From the NCBI RefSeq assembly GCF_023078275.1, contig NC_062978.1:10802585-10866584 (forward strand): a stretch of 64,000 nucleotides of DNA. Direction: 5' to 3'. The translations under genes were made by a program, and so were the position numbers. Origin of the DNA: Leguminivora glycinivorella (taxonomy: Eukaryota; Arthropoda; Insecta; Lepidoptera; Tortricidae). The notes below the pieces were generated by a model. That model made no database searches. It saw only the letters and a program-made list of their open reading frames with translations, and was not told the origin of the DNA. Position 1 is the stretch's first letter. Each line of letters begins with the position of its first letter. Positions 43,233-54,556 of the stretch are shown piece after piece.

Positions 43233-43923
43233 AAACAACCTTTATTGCCGGCCGGCATACGGCTAACCGATTGAAACAGAAACATAAATGAAAAGAGAGG
43301 GCGAACGGCGACACCTGTGTGTCGGCGATTTCAAAGGTAAGCGCACGTGCACCCGATCTCGCTACCTACGCCCAGGTGCGGGCGCGGCTTTCGACCTTCG
43401 CGCCGTGCAATAGAATTTAATGTCGGCTGCTCGTGTGCGGTCTGTTTGTTTTATAGAGTGGCGGCATTTTCAACATCAAAGGGCAAAATTCTGCAAAATT
43501 TTGTGCAAAATTCTGTTATATCAATAACTTCTCACGTCACTAGATTATCGACTTTGAATGTCGAGTATATTTATAGTATCATCACTTTATTTCAGTGTAC
43601 GAATTTCGTATGTGTTAAAAATCATTGTTCTAGCTTCATAAACCAGGGAGGAAATAATGGAGAGCGTTTATATGTCTTGTTTTGCCTTAATTCAATATCA
43701 TCACATATTTTTGTTGCTGATAAAATAATACATCCTATATATCAAGGCCTTGTAGCTCGGCGAAAGAATCGTGATCGCGGAGTGCGCCGGCACTGATTAT
43801 AATTATTTTGTCCAGTTATTATAATAACCTATACAAAAAGTACCGATAGAATAGGTATTCTAATCTATATCTGCATAGAACTATTTAAAACAAACCACAA
43901 AAGTTCATAGTTGATCGTTATTG
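43233..43923. other. Mixed unassigned sequence; small module shared with 55170
   Basis: 43252-43420 is GC-richer without a supportable frame (the 149-codon open frame has no recognisable content). 43634-43676 is a MITE-H fragment. 43752-43792 (cttgtagctcggcgaaagaatcg) resembles 55168-55200 within the hAT-like element. Confidence 0.4.
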
Positions 43924-44077
43924 GTACAGTCAGCAACTCAGCTGTGAATAAAGATAAAGTGCCAAATATATGTATACACATACCTTAATGTACCAAGTAC
44001 CAACACTTGTACAGGAAATAAAATACTCTATACATATTTTTGGCACTTTGTCTTGCCAGCTGTGTTGTTGACTGTAC
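43924..44077. mobile_element. MITE with ~40-bp TIRs (TACAGTCARCAACWCAGCTG)
   Basis: 'tacagtcagcaactcagctg' faces 'cagctgtgttgttgactgta', and both continue to 'caaagtgccaaa' / 'tttggcactttg'. It shares TACAGTCA with family A termini but is otherwise different. Confidence 0.75.
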
Positions 44078-44171
44078 ACGATCTAAAAAGGAGCCGAACG
44101 GTTATTATAATTACGCGGCGACTTGCGTAGTCGGCGGCCGCGCGATACATAGTGCTGTCTCTGTTCAGGCC

Positions 44172-44309
44172 CCGTAGCCGAATGCCATTTCTCCGACGCG
44201 AAACGAAAACGAAACGCAGTCTGGCTCTGTCGCGCCAATACGCAAGAGCGATAGAGATAGATATCTACTAGCGTTTCGTTTCGTGAGCGTTTGTGCCATT
44301 CGGCTACGC
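44172..44309. mobile_element. MITE family B, full copy
   Basis: 'CCGTAGCCGAATGCCATTTC' to 'GCCATTCGGCTACGC'. Confidence 0.8.
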
Positions 44310-44479
44310 ACCCTGTTCTCACTACCACGAATTTGAAGAACAATATTGCTGTCTCTCTCAATCTTTAGGCGTCATTCATATATTACGTCATACTAAATGT
44401 GACAATCCATGTTAAAGGATTAAAAAAGCGTGACATTGGGGGGTCCAAATAGTAGTCCATAAACCACGTCTTTGACCAA

Positions 44480-45080
44480 CGTGAGTGATATCTCTGTCAC
44501 TCTTTACGTCTTTACTAACAGAAATTTAAATAACAATAGTGCTATCTCTGTCACTCTTTACTAACAGAAATTTAAATAACAAAAATGCTATCTCTGTCAC
44601 TCTTTACTACCAGGAACTTAAATTATTATAGTGCTATCTCTATTCTCTGTCACTCTTTACTATCAGGAACTTAAATTGTTATAGTGCTATCTCTGTCACT
44701 CTTTACTACCAGGACCTTAAATTATTATAGTGCTATCTCTGTCACTCTTTACTGTGTGCGGGAAGTGCACATACCACGAGTTTGACTAACATGAGTGCTA
44801 TCTCTATCACTCTTTACTACCAGGAACTTTAATTATGATAGTGCTATCTCTGTCACTCTTTACTACCAGGAACATAAATTTTATTATTACAGTGCTATCT
44901 CTGTCACTCTTTACTACCAGGAACTTAAATGATTATAGTGCTATCTCTGTCACTCTTTACTGTGTACGGGAAGTGCACATACCACGAGTTTGACTAACAT
45001 GAGTGCTATCTCTGTCACTCTTTACTACCAGGAACTTAAATGATTATAGTGCTATCTCTGTCACTCTTTACTTCTAGGAA
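44480..45080. repeat. ~46-bp minisatellite (13 or so units) with higher-order pattern
   Basis: Unit 'agtgctatctctgtcactctttactaccaggaacttaaattattat'. Two units instead carry 'tgtgygggaagtgcacataccacgagtttgactaac' (about 44755 and 44961), 206 bp apart, indicating amplification of a multi-unit block. Confidence 0.85.
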
Positions 45081-45084
45081 CTTA

Positions 45085-45250
45085 AATATTTTTTTCGGTT
45101 TCGGTTTTGGTCTTGGTTTCGGTTTCGATTTCGGTTTTCGTTTCCATTCCCGTTTCGGTTTCCGTTTTCGTTTTCAGTTTTGTTTTTGTTTAAACTAACA
45201 GAACTAAAACTAAAACCAAAACCAAACCAGAAACGGGAAACCGAACACGG
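45085..45250. repeat. GGTTTC/GGTTTTGG low-complexity block facing its complement
   Basis: 45085-45190 is built of cggttt/ggtttt/cgtttc. 45192-45250 is its approximate complement (aaaactaaaaccaaaacc ... gggaaaccg), so the two halves could fold together. Confidence 0.65.
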
Positions 45251-45700
45251 GAAACCGGATATCGGATACCGTATATCGGATGCTGGTTACCGGTTACTGT
45301 CTACCGTTTACCGGATACCGGTTACCGTCTACCGGTTACCGGTCACCGTTTACCGGATACCGGTTAACGGTCATTGGTTACTGGTTACCGGTTACCGGTC
45401 ACCGAATACCGGAGACCCGTCACCGGTTACCGGTTACCGGATACCGGTTACCGGATACCGGATACCGGTTACCGGATACCGGTTACCGGATACCGGTTAC
45501 CGGATACCGGTTACCGGATACCGGTTACCGGATACCGGTTACCGGATACCGGTTACCGGTTACCGGATACCGGTTACCGGATACCGGATACCGGTTACCG
45601 GATACCGGTTACCGGATACCGGATACAGGATACAGGATACCGGATACCGGTTACCGGTTATCGGTTACCGGTTACCGGTTACCGGGTACTAGATACCAGA
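45240..45700. repeat. 14-bp minisatellite (ACCGGTTACCGGAT)n
   Basis: About 30 mixed units of CCGGATA and CCGGTTA. Long open frames in several phases (VTGYRLPDTGYRI) are artefacts of the repeat length not being a multiple of three. The unit matches 'ggataccggttaccga' in the TIR of the hAT-like element at 54585. Confidence 0.9.
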
Positions 45701-46966
45701 AACCAGGTTTTGATTTCTGGTTTCTCATGTTACAACGTGTATAGATTAGTCGATACCAAGTCGGACACTTCCGATTAGGCGATTTCGGCTCGCATTGTTA
45801 CGCAGCATTCGAGTGTTGAGTTTCTCACACATGAGGCCCCCTAATAAAATTTGTACCACTCATATTATTGATTTGACTCTCGCAACACAAACACCTCATG
45901 CCCACACAAATACACACAAAATAAAATCATTCACAAACTTCAAATCATTCAAAAACTCAACAGTCACACGCGCTCCTCGCGGTCCTCTAAGAACTCCCTC
46001 GCGAGAGTCGACACTTCAAAATGAAGCGACATCGCATCGGCTCATCATCCACAAATCCGAAAAGATCCACCGATAAATTTGTACCGGAAAGACCTCACCG
46101 CGACAATGTCATATTACCCAAATTACTTCAAAAATCCTCTGAAAGTGAAACAGTTCATTAGGTTTACCGTAAGAGTGAGTGAGACAGACACGCACTGTGC
46201 TTCAAATTTGCCTCGCCAAAATACGTTACACACGACTCGAAAGAATACAGTCTTAAGCGCCGCAAGCTTTCATACATATTACGTTGTTGTGATCCAAGCA
46301 TCTCGTCAAGCTCGATAGGTACTATTATTGAGCTAACGACTTGACCAGTTTAACGTGACCTATCGGACTAATTGATTTGTATGACTTTTGTCACTTGTAA
46401 TAAGGGAGCTCTCTTATACTGGACGGTGAAATATTTGTTATCGAAGCGTTTTGAAAACGCGGCGCCCTTGATATGAAACACGTGTTGACGACTCGCCGCC
46501 CGTTCCCGCTACTAACTATACTAGCTATACCTACTCTGTGCACGACCTTATTCTGCAGGTAATAACGTTCATATTAAAGCGCAAGTAAGAAAAATATCAA
46601 TTAAGTAATGAATCTTACATATTTGTTGTTTAATTGATTTCGTATAGTACTAAGAATATATTAACGGCAAAATTTACCATCTTTCAATTTAGTTAGGTAT
46701 TTTTCCTTTCCTAAAATTATCAATATTTAAGATTTTGAACAAGCGCCAAAAGTATTGGTATAAGTTTTAATAATTTATCAACACACGTAATATTATATTC
46801 ATAATAAATTGCAGGATTACGGTTAACAATATTTTCTAGTGAAATACGCCTGAAAATGTGTAACTTACTAAACCTTCTTTATAAATGATAGTTCTGTATG
46901 AATTATTTATAAAAATTAGATGTTTTTATATGAAATGCAGGTGTCACAACATAATACAAGCACTTT
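45701..46966. other. Low-copy-looking stretch with one short ORF
   Basis: Contains a 46-codon ORF at 46021-46161 in good context (caaaATGA; MKRHRIGSSSTNPKRSTDKF... to TAG) and otherwise no recognised repeat. May include the 5' region of an unseen gene; nothing can be assigned. Confidence 0.3.
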
Positions 46967-47008
46967 TTCCGGATTACATTTAATAAAAGTATTAAATGTA
47001 ATCCGGAA
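46967..47008. repeat. Perfect 18-bp hairpin, 6-base loop
   Basis: TTCCGGATTACATTTAAT-aaaagt-ATTAAATGTAATCCGGAA. No T-run follows, and it is isolated in AT-rich DNA. Confidence 0.85.
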
Positions 47009-47409
47009 CTAACTAAAGAGTTATAAAATCAAAAAATATTCAAAGTTCGTTTTTATTTTTTTTTAAATTGAATCAGAACCCTAATTTGATTAATAATTTG
47101 TATTTTAACTATCACTAATGATACTTTATACGACAGAAAAAGAAAATTACGGTTATCGAATTATGTCCAGGTCAAGCTATTTTTCCTGGTCTAACAAGCG
47201 AGTCCGTGTCTTCACCACACAACTTCAACTGTATGCTGATCGACCTGACAACTGTGACATGTTCGCCGGCGGCTTGTCCGCTCTATATGCTCCGAGAATA
47301 ATACTATTATAATATGCTCCGAGAATACACCCCTTTTTATAATTTTATAATTATAATCAAATAACTGATCTGGTAAATCCAATAAAATAGATACTGGTAA
47401 GTCTTTATC

Positions 47410-47657
47410 AATCCATATACTAATATTACAAATGGGAAAGTGTGTGTGTCTGTTTGTTTTCCGTCCTTCACGGCAAAATGGAGCGACGCATCGACGTGAT
47501 TTTATAAGTGGAGATAGTTGAAGGGATGGAGAGGGACATATGCTACTTTTTGTCTCTTTCTAAACCCGCACTTTCCTAAAATGGGGTGTGGAAGTTTGTA
47601 TGGAGCATTCCGTAATTTTCGAAATTAACGCGAGCGAAGCCGCGGACAAAAGCTAGT
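47410..47657 (+). repeat. Interspersed repeat C with ~60-bp internal insertion
   Basis: 'ccatatactaatattacaaatggg ... gcgaagccgcggacaaaagctagta'. Compared with 16188-16368 it carries an additional 'cccgcactttcctaaaatggggtgtgg ... cgaaattaa'. Confidence 0.75.
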
Positions 47658-47664
47658 ATATAAA

Positions 47665-47715
47665 TACATACAATCACGCCTGTATCCCAAAAATGGGTAG
47701 GCAGAACACAAAAAA
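47665..47715 (-). repeat. Repeat L tail fragment
   Basis: 'acatacaatcacgcctgtatcccaaaaatgggtaggcagaaca'. Confidence 0.55.
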
Positions 47716-47974
47716 CTTTCAGTCGGGACGATTTTTTCTGTGAGTTTAGGGTTGTTTCGGTAAAAGTAGCTCAATAGGTAGGTACTTACCTATGAACTTT
47801 ATAATATTCGGCCCCTAAATTATTTAAGAAAGCTACAGAAAAAAAAACACACACACACACAATGTAAAAATCATCACATAACTTTTTATTAACTAACTGT
47901 CAAACAGAAAAAATCAAATGCCAGCTTATGTTTCTGACAATGTGAATTATCTCGTCGTTTGAAGTAATTGAGAT

Positions 47975-48391
47975 TTTTCCCCTCACTAGCTCGGAAACAC
48001 GTGTTTTGTCCTTTAATACCAGCGGGTTAAAACGTAATTTATCCGCTAGTGGTAAAGTAATTTGACCTTGAATATAGTCAAATTTTCTGCTTTAAAACTG
48101 ATAAAAGTGGATGTATTTAGTGATGAAGATGATTTACCACCTGTAGAATTACTGGAAGCAGTGATAAACGCGTTTTTATGCGTTCTAATTTCCTCGCTAT
48201 AGTGAGGGAAAAAGTTTTGGCAAATGTATTTTACTTCTCGTGTGTTGAAAAGCTCGCCAAGTTCAGGATTCTATTCTCGAACCACTCGCTTCGCTCGTGG
48301 TTCAACTATAGAATCCTTTCGCTTGCTCGATTTTCAATTCCACACTCGGCGTTAAAATACAACTTTGCCCCCTTGTATAAAAAAAATAACT
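47975..48391 (+). repeat. Interspersed repeat E, copy 2
   Basis: Collinear with 7209-7641; has small deletions (e.g. after 'gaaaaagttttg'). Confidence 0.75.
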
Positions 48392-48835
48392 ATTTAGGCT
48401 ATTCATTTAATTTACTCTATTTTTTCATGCAGCTAGCTGCGCTCTAAGGGCCGATGTCATATAGATTGCAACCTTAGTTTCCATACGTTAGCAGCGTGCA
48501 ATCGCCTTATAGTTCCCGAACAAGTTTGCATACGAGTATATCGAGTACAAGTACCTATAATAAAAACATCAGCCTTTTAGGACTACATAATAATTGCGTA
48601 ATCGTCTTCGTGTCATCAATGATTAAATGGTTAGGCAGATTACATACCATCCTCGTAAGAATAATTTGCATGGACAGATTACTATCTAGTAGATCATGCA
48701 GTTTTCACTTTTCACCTTCATTCACCAAAAACCATCTTATGTGTTGTCTTATTCTAAGAGAGATATCTTCACGACGGACATACAAACCAATTCTTACATA
48801 CACTGATATAAACTGAAAATAGATATCATACATGC
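48392..48835. other. Unassigned sequence
   Basis: The 106-codon open frame at 48496-48816 is serine-rich without recognisable domains and is not called. Confidence 0.4.
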
Positions 48836-48839
48836 AAGA

Positions 48840-48925
48840 AAAAACGACTAAGCCTACTGGTAGCCAAGCCGGGGGTCGAACTTGGGAACCTCGGTGCCCG
48901 CACTCGACGTGTTCGCGTTAACACA
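48840..48925 (-). repeat. tRNA-like SINE head, decayed
   Basis: Minus strand: 'gttcccaagttcgacccccggcttggctaccag', a B-box-like stretch preceded by 'gtgcgggcaccgagg'. Confidence 0.4.
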
Positions 48926-49005
48926 AAAGAAAAACACAAACAACTCATCGGAGTGACATTTTTTAAATATCTTTGACACATCGGTGATATCTTAAAGATA
49001 TTTAA

Positions 49006-49564
49006 AAACCGGCCAAGAGCGTGTCGGGCCACGCTCAGTGTAGGGTTCCGTAGTTTTCCGTATTTTTCTCAAAAACTACTGAACCTATCAAGTTCAAAAC
49101 AATTTTCCTAGAAAGTCTTTATAAAGTTCTACTTTTGTGATTTTTTTTCATATTTTTTAAACATACGGTTCAAAAGTTAGAGGGGGGGGGACGCACTTTT
49201 TTTTCCTTTAGGAGCGATTATTTCCGAAAATACTAATATTATCAAAAAACCATCTTATTAAACCCTTATTCATTTTTAAATACCTATCCAACAATATATC
49301 ACACGTTGGGGTTGGAATGAAAAAAAATATCAGCCCCCACTTTACATGTAGGGGGGGTACCCTAATAAAACATTTTTTTCCATTTTTTATTTTTGCACTT
49401 TGTCGGCGTGATTGAAATACATATTGGTACCAAATTTCAGCTTTCTAGTGCTAACGGTTACTGAGATTATCCGCGGACGGACGGACGGACGGACGGACGG
49501 ACGGACGGACAGACAGACATGGCGAAACTATAAGGGTTCCTAGTTGACTACGGAACCCTAAAAA
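49006..49564 (+). mobile_element. Repeat R, full-length copy
   Basis: Complete from 'aaaaccggccaag' to 'ggaacccta', with (GGAC)n of about nine units. An inverted copy lies 1.9 kb away (51469). Confidence 0.85.
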
Positions 49565-50188
49565 TGCGCGAGCCGCCATATACAAAATCTAGTGGAAGGT
49601 ATGTATCGCATGCGTTTGTATGGAATCCGATCCATGTAATTTCGATGGAAACGAGGTAATAGCAGATAATAGTTCGTTTTACAAAGGTAAAATTATGGGA
49701 AATACACAGAATAAATAAGTGAAATACCATTTCAAATATGCAACGCAACATATTATCCCTAAAATGCTGTACTCATATTACTTGTAATAATACTCGTAGT
49801 TCACTACAACACAATGTTGAATATAGTACATTATGTACATAAAATTACAGTGAATTACTTTTCCATGTGTCGAATATTTAATTTAAATCTAGCACTATAG
49901 AGTTCTGTCTACATATAATCATTTTCAATTTCAAATATTGTTACAACAGCGCTCTATTTTAAATGACACAGAATCATGACAAAAATATTCTTACATGGTA
50001 TGCCAAATACCTACAAACACACAAAAGACACACAAGACATTGTAAGCACATAAGAGAGAAATGCTACTACTAGTATAAGTTATAGCGAATTTTAGATGGT
50101 AAAATGGTATCTAGTTAGGCAAACGAAGGGGCGTAACGTAAGAGTGATGAGCTTATCCTTGTATTTTCTATTATGAACAGTACAGGCC
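49565..50188. other. Unassigned sequence
   Basis: No feature recognised. Confidence 0.4.
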
Positions 50189-50336
50189 CCGTAGCCGAAT
50201 GGCATTTCTCCGACGCCAAACGAAAGCGATACGCCGCTGGCTCTGTCGCGCCAATACGCAAGCGCAATAGAGATAGATATCTACTAGCGCTTCGTTTCGT
50301 GAGCGTTTCGTGAGCGTTTGTGCCATTCGGCTAGCC
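50189..50336. mobile_element. MITE family B, tandem copy 1
   Basis: 'CCGTAGCCGAATGGCATTTC' to 'GCCATTCGGCTAG', with a duplicated gtttcgtgagc. It abuts a second copy 10 bp away in the same orientation. Confidence 0.8.
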
Positions 50337-50345
50337 ACCCAGGCC

Positions 50346-50498
50346 CCGTAGCCGAATGGCATTTCTGCGACGCGAAACGGAAACGAAACGCAGCGAAAGG
50401 TAGTCTGGCTCTGTCGCGCCAATACGCAAGAGCGATAGAGATAGACACTCGTATCTATGAGCGTTTTGTTTCGTGTGCGTTTGTGCATTCGGCTACGC
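50346..50498. mobile_element. MITE family B, tandem copy 2
   Basis: 'CCGTAGCCGAATGGCATTTC' to 'GCATTCGGCTACGCA'. Confidence 0.8.
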
Positions 50499-50507
50499 AC
50501 GCAGGAT

Positions 50508-50571
50508 GTCATATACTGTCGCCATCAGACATATCGGAGCGTCCAAGGTGCTCACAAATATCTGAACACGA
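50508..50571 (+). repeat. Short repeat inverted at 52118-52182
   Basis: 'atactgtcgccatcagacatatcggagcg ... aatatctgaacacg' is found inverted as 'cgtgttcagatattttgaac ... cgctccgatatatgtatctgatgggtgac'. Confidence 0.6.
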
Positions 50572-50640
50572 TTTTATTGCCGTGGCATTACAGTGCTGTT
50601 ACACGGGCAACACATACAATTGCCGTGTTAGTTCAATACG

Positions 50641-50940
50641 CACCAACTAATTATGAAGCAGCAAGGTCAAAAATGGAAGTGGGCAGGTCACGTGGCTAGG
50701 TATCAAGATGACAGGTGGACAAAAAGAGCGACCACATGGAACGGGCCAGACGGAAGCCGCAGATCTGGAAGACCCAACAGGAAGATGGAGAGATGAAATT
50801 GTAAAGATAGCCGGAGAAAACTGGACTGAAGTAGCGCCTGATAGAGACAACTGGAAATGCCTGGAGGAGGCCTTTACCCGAGGGGTCCATGAATAAAGAA
50901 AAATAAAATGTGTTCTAAAAAAAAAAAAAGAAAATAAAAG
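50641..50940 (+). pseudogene. RTE-type LINE, polymerase C-terminus and poly-A
   Basis: KWKWAGHVARYQDDRWTKRA in one frame, then after a frameshift GRWRDEIVKIAGENWTEVAP and RDNWKCLEEAFTRGVHE-stop (50896). It is followed by 'gaataaagaaaaataaaatg' and a poly-A stretch. This is the C-terminal signature of RTE-like non-LTR retrotransposons. 5'-truncated and frameshifted. Confidence 0.75.
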
Positions 50941-51468
50941 TTAGAGTTACAACTTAGTCTTACACCAATAATTATAATTTATCTTATTTTAATGTAATTT
51001 GAATATTTTTTCTATGAAAAATGCAATGAAATTAATTAATATATAATTCAAAACAATAATAAACAATAATACACATAATATAAATAAGAACACAATAATG
51101 TATATGCATGCAAGTAATAATAAAGCATGAAGAACAAAAAATGTCACTAAACTAAATGAATAAATGGCATGTAGTTCAAAGCTGGAGTAATGAAGGCTTT
51201 TTTATTTTATTTATTTTAACTATGAAGCAAATGCGGCAATGGTATGTGAATTGCTGGCAATAAGGAACTTGACTGTAGTAACTTAAAATAAAATATTCTA
51301 TATTATGCACGAAAGAAAGCATAAGATTATAAGGAGAACATGGACAGAAGTTATTTTTAAATCCAATTTCTATTTATTAAGTCAGGTAGAAATATATAAA
51401 GTAACTGAGTTGACCGTGACGTCACTCAACTCGATATCATATTAATATCCGATCCATATAAGCAGTCG
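50941..51468. other. Very AT-rich unassigned sequence
   Basis: No feature beyond short A/T runs. Confidence 0.4.
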
Positions 51469-52034
51469 TTTTTAGGGTTCCGTAGTCAACTAGGAACCCT
51501 TATAGTTTCGCCATGTCTGTCTGTCCGTCCGTCCGTCCGTCCGTCCGTCCGTCCGTCCGTCCGCGGATAATCTCAGTAACCATAAGCACTAGAAAGCTGA
51601 AATTTGGTACCAATATGTATATCAATCACGCCAACAAAGTGCAAAAATAAAAAATGGAAAAAAAATATTTATTAGGGTACCCCCCCTACATGGAAAGTGG
51701 GGGCTGATATTTTTTTTCATTCTAACCCCAACGTGTGATATATTGTCGGATAGGTATTAAAAAATGAATTAGGGTTTACTAAAATCGTTTTTTGATAATA
51801 TTAATATTTTCGGAAATAATCGCTCCTAAAGGAAAAAAAAGTGCGTCCCCCCCCCCTCTAACTTTTGAATCATATGTTTAAAAAATATGAAAAAAATCAA
51901 AAAAGTAGAACTTTATAAACACTTTCTAGGAAAATTGTTTTGAACTTGATAGGTTCAGTAGTTTTTGAGAAAAATACGGAAAACTACGGAACCCTACACT
52001 GAGCGTGGCCCGACACGCTCTTGGCCGGTTTTTT
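51469..52034 (-). mobile_element. Repeat R, full-length copy (reverse)
   Basis: 'tttagggttccgtagtcaac' to 'cacgctcttggccggttttt', (GTCC)n at about 51525-51560. Confidence 0.85.
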
Positions 52035-52449
52035 GCAATGACAGTTTTTAAAAAGAAGCTATTTAACTAGGAGGCAAGTGGCCTATTTTGTTGCTCGTGT
52101 AATAGCACCTTTAGACGCGTGTTCAGATATTTTGAACACCTCAGGCGCTCCGATATATGTATCTGATGGGTGACTATACAGTAGGTATACCTAAGTTAAC
52201 ATCGACATCTACCTGTGACCGAATACTAACAATCTAATAATTTGACCTTCAAAGCGAACTATGCTTTTATGGACGACATGTGTAACTATGGTGACAATAT
52301 AATAGAATTAATTTATTGTAACGGCATTCCCAATCGCTAAAATAGCTATTAATGAGATGCCCTTACGTTACCGGTTTGGCCAAATCGCGCGCTGGTGTTT
52401 ACACGTGTTTTCTAGCTTGTCTGTGAGTGTATATGTGTGTAACTTAAAG

Positions 52450-52536
52450 GCCTGGGGCCCCGGGGGGGGAGGTCACGTGGTCTATTTGTATGGCCATCTT
52501 AGTAACTCATGACCCCCCGTGGATCCGCGCATGGGT
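52450..52536. repeat. Truncated copy of the G/C-run element
   Basis: 'ggcctggggccccgggggggga' then 'gtcacgtggtctatttgtatggcca' and 'ggatccgcgcatggg', as at 37973-38118. Confidence 0.6.
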
Positions 52537-52834
52537 TTATAACTTTTTAGGATGTAGTGTAAATTCGTTGATATCACAGACACCTCCTATAGACATCCAT
52601 TATAAGACGACTCGCGGTCACCAGCCTTACTATTATTTGCACTGATATAAGCGCGGGCGCTCGCCGTGCCCGTTCAGTTGTTTTTCGCAATAAAAAAATT
52701 GAAAAAAGGGTATTTTGATGCCTTAGAGATGTCCACTTGTAGTGTGAAATGGTGTGGAAAGGCAACAAGAAGCTCAAATTTTAACAACAGATTAAATTAC
52801 ATTCCACAAATATACAAATAAGTCATATTAATTA

Positions 52835-53373
52835 ATATTAATGTATGGGTACTACCCGTTTTTATATCCCACCAAATTCTTGCTGGGTCTGCTGGGTTTT
52901 CTCTCTCTGGAGATAAGACGTAATCATGCACTTCTCACTACTGCCTGTAGCGTCCTGTGTGGGGAGTCGGACTGCCCCGAACTGGTGGAGCAAATGGTGC
53001 GTCTGTACGTCCCCTCAAAGACCAGAATTGATTTCAGACCTAGGGACCGTTGCCTACTGGCAGTCCCGGCTTCACGTACTGTAGCGCGCAGGAATTCCCC
53101 TCTGGTGCGTTCCTTGGTCCTCCTGAATGCGCTTCTCGCATCAGCCCCTCAGTGCGACTTTGCAAGCAGACAGGTTGTTGTGCGTGATGAGTGTTTAAGA
53201 TTCTGTGAGAGGATGGATGCAAGGCCTACTACAGTTAAAATGTAAGATAAATTGTGTTTAGATATCTTTTGTTGTTATTTACTGTTACTGTGTTGTATGT
53301 TTTATTCTATGTAGTTAGCAGTGATTTAGTTTCGACTGTTATGCTGTTAACATGTTTTTTAAATAAATAAATA
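52835..53373 (+). pseudogene. Jockey/CR1-like LINE, polymerase C-terminus and 3' UTR
   Basis: Open frame to TAA at 53245. From SLEIRRNHALLTTACSVLCG it carries the 'R......SP..RSL.LLN.L......CD' end of non-LTR polymerases and ends RFCERMDARPTTVKM. The 3' UTR has TG-rich sequence and an AAAT tail at 53355-53373. The reverse transcriptase catalytic part is absent. Confidence 0.65.
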
Positions 53374-53564
53374 AATATTTATAATTTATTCAGAGCCGGC
53401 ACAGGTCAGCTTACACTGGACACTGAGAAGTAGTGGACGCGCCTGCCCCTCTACAGTCATACTTCTCTGTCCCTTTTCATCAAATTAAAAATGCAATGTG
53501 CTATTCCTTTCTTACGAACCGTTAGTGTTGTGACAATGTTGATTTTGTTTATTACCGTGACCAC

Positions 53565-53965
53565 GTGATTTGTTTTAACCACATTTTACCGGATTTACGA
53601 AATAGAGATGATAATAAGAATTTCTGCCAATATCTGGGGGCACGGCAGTGCCCCCGCCAAGTCGAGCAAAAAGAGGCACGGCCGTACCATCCTTTTCTCG
53701 AAGCATTTCAGACCATTTTCAACCCCCTGTTACTCCGTTCTGGATAAAACTAGAAGCCTCAATTTTAAGCACCCAAGTAGTCATTGTATAAACACGGTAT
53801 ATTCCAAATTTCATTAAATTTGAACCAATAGTTTAGGAATAATTACTAGCCAAAGTTTCTTAGTTTTGTCACTCACTGGCTGACTGACACACGATCATCA
53901 ATGATAATAAGACACTTCTAGTACACTTGGAAGCTTCAAATTTAGAATACAGTAAGTGTGTAGTG
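53565..53965 (+). repeat. Dispersed repeat with (ACTGGCTGACTGAC)-type end
   Basis: 'ctgggggcacggcagtgccccc' palindrome at 53632, then 'gtcactcactggctgactgacacacgatcatca' at 53868. Similar layout to repeat G. No frame. Confidence 0.45.
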
Positions 53966-54149
53966 TATAGATCACACAAAAATTAAGAAATGTTGCAATT
54001 TCATTCCAGGTTTTTAGATACATCAACTGCATAAATAACTTTGTAATCTCATATCAATATATGGGATTACCAAGATATATTTGCAGTTGATTTGCAGTGA
54101 GTACCTAAATCAGTGTACCTGTCTATGTAAAATAAAAAAAAATATACAG

Positions 54150-54545
54150 ATGCCCGGTGTGGTGATGGGTTAAAAATCTCACAACCCCATTTTCTCACAT
54201 GGAAGTCGTAGAAGTCAACTATGGGATATGGATTCCATTGTGGTGTGTGCGAATAGGCTGACAACCCTTTAATAATTTGCCAACGGTGGCACTGAAAAGT
54301 GTAGTTTCGTGTGCTCTGCCTACCCTGTTTGGGAATACATATCTGTGTAAACGAAACTTTCAAACAATCAGTTTTCCTACATAATATTTTCCGATGTTTG
54401 TTAGAGAAGTAAGTACTAAGTAGTAATTTTGTAGAATTTGTAGTTTTTATTTCATTTCGTTTTCATTCAACCCCTTATTTGCCAAGAGTGGCACTGAAAC
54501 TTTAATTTCATGTGCTTTGCCTACCTCTTTAGGGATACAGGGGTG
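54150..54545 (+). repeat. SINE-like repeat L, two pieces
   Basis: 54150-54345 ('gcccggtgtggtgatgggtt ... ttttctcacatggaagtcgtagaagtcaactatgggatatgg ... ctgacaaccc ... gtgctctgcctaccctgtttgggaatac') and 54478-54545 ('tttgccaagagtggcactgaaac ... gtgctttgcctacc'). Confidence 0.6.
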
Positions 54546-54556
54546 ATTCTATGTAT

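Noticed and set aside
43347..43796. 149-codon plus-strand frame
   Set aside because: No domain, Cys/Ser/Ile-rich random look, crosses a MITE-H fragment and a repeated module; kept as unassigned DNA.
44480..45080. CRISPR-like regular repeats
   Set aside because: Eukaryotic minisatellite: the whole 46-bp unit repeats with drift and there are no unique spacers.
45180..45778. Three overlapping 134-170-codon frames rich in VTGYRLPDTGYRI
   Set aside because: The 14-bp minisatellite is stop-free in all three plus-strand frames; not a protein repeat gene.
52841..53245. Host gene of 134 codons
   Set aside because: The conserved part matches the C-terminal end of non-LTR polymerases, and an AAAT-tailed 3' UTR follows; it is a truncated LINE.
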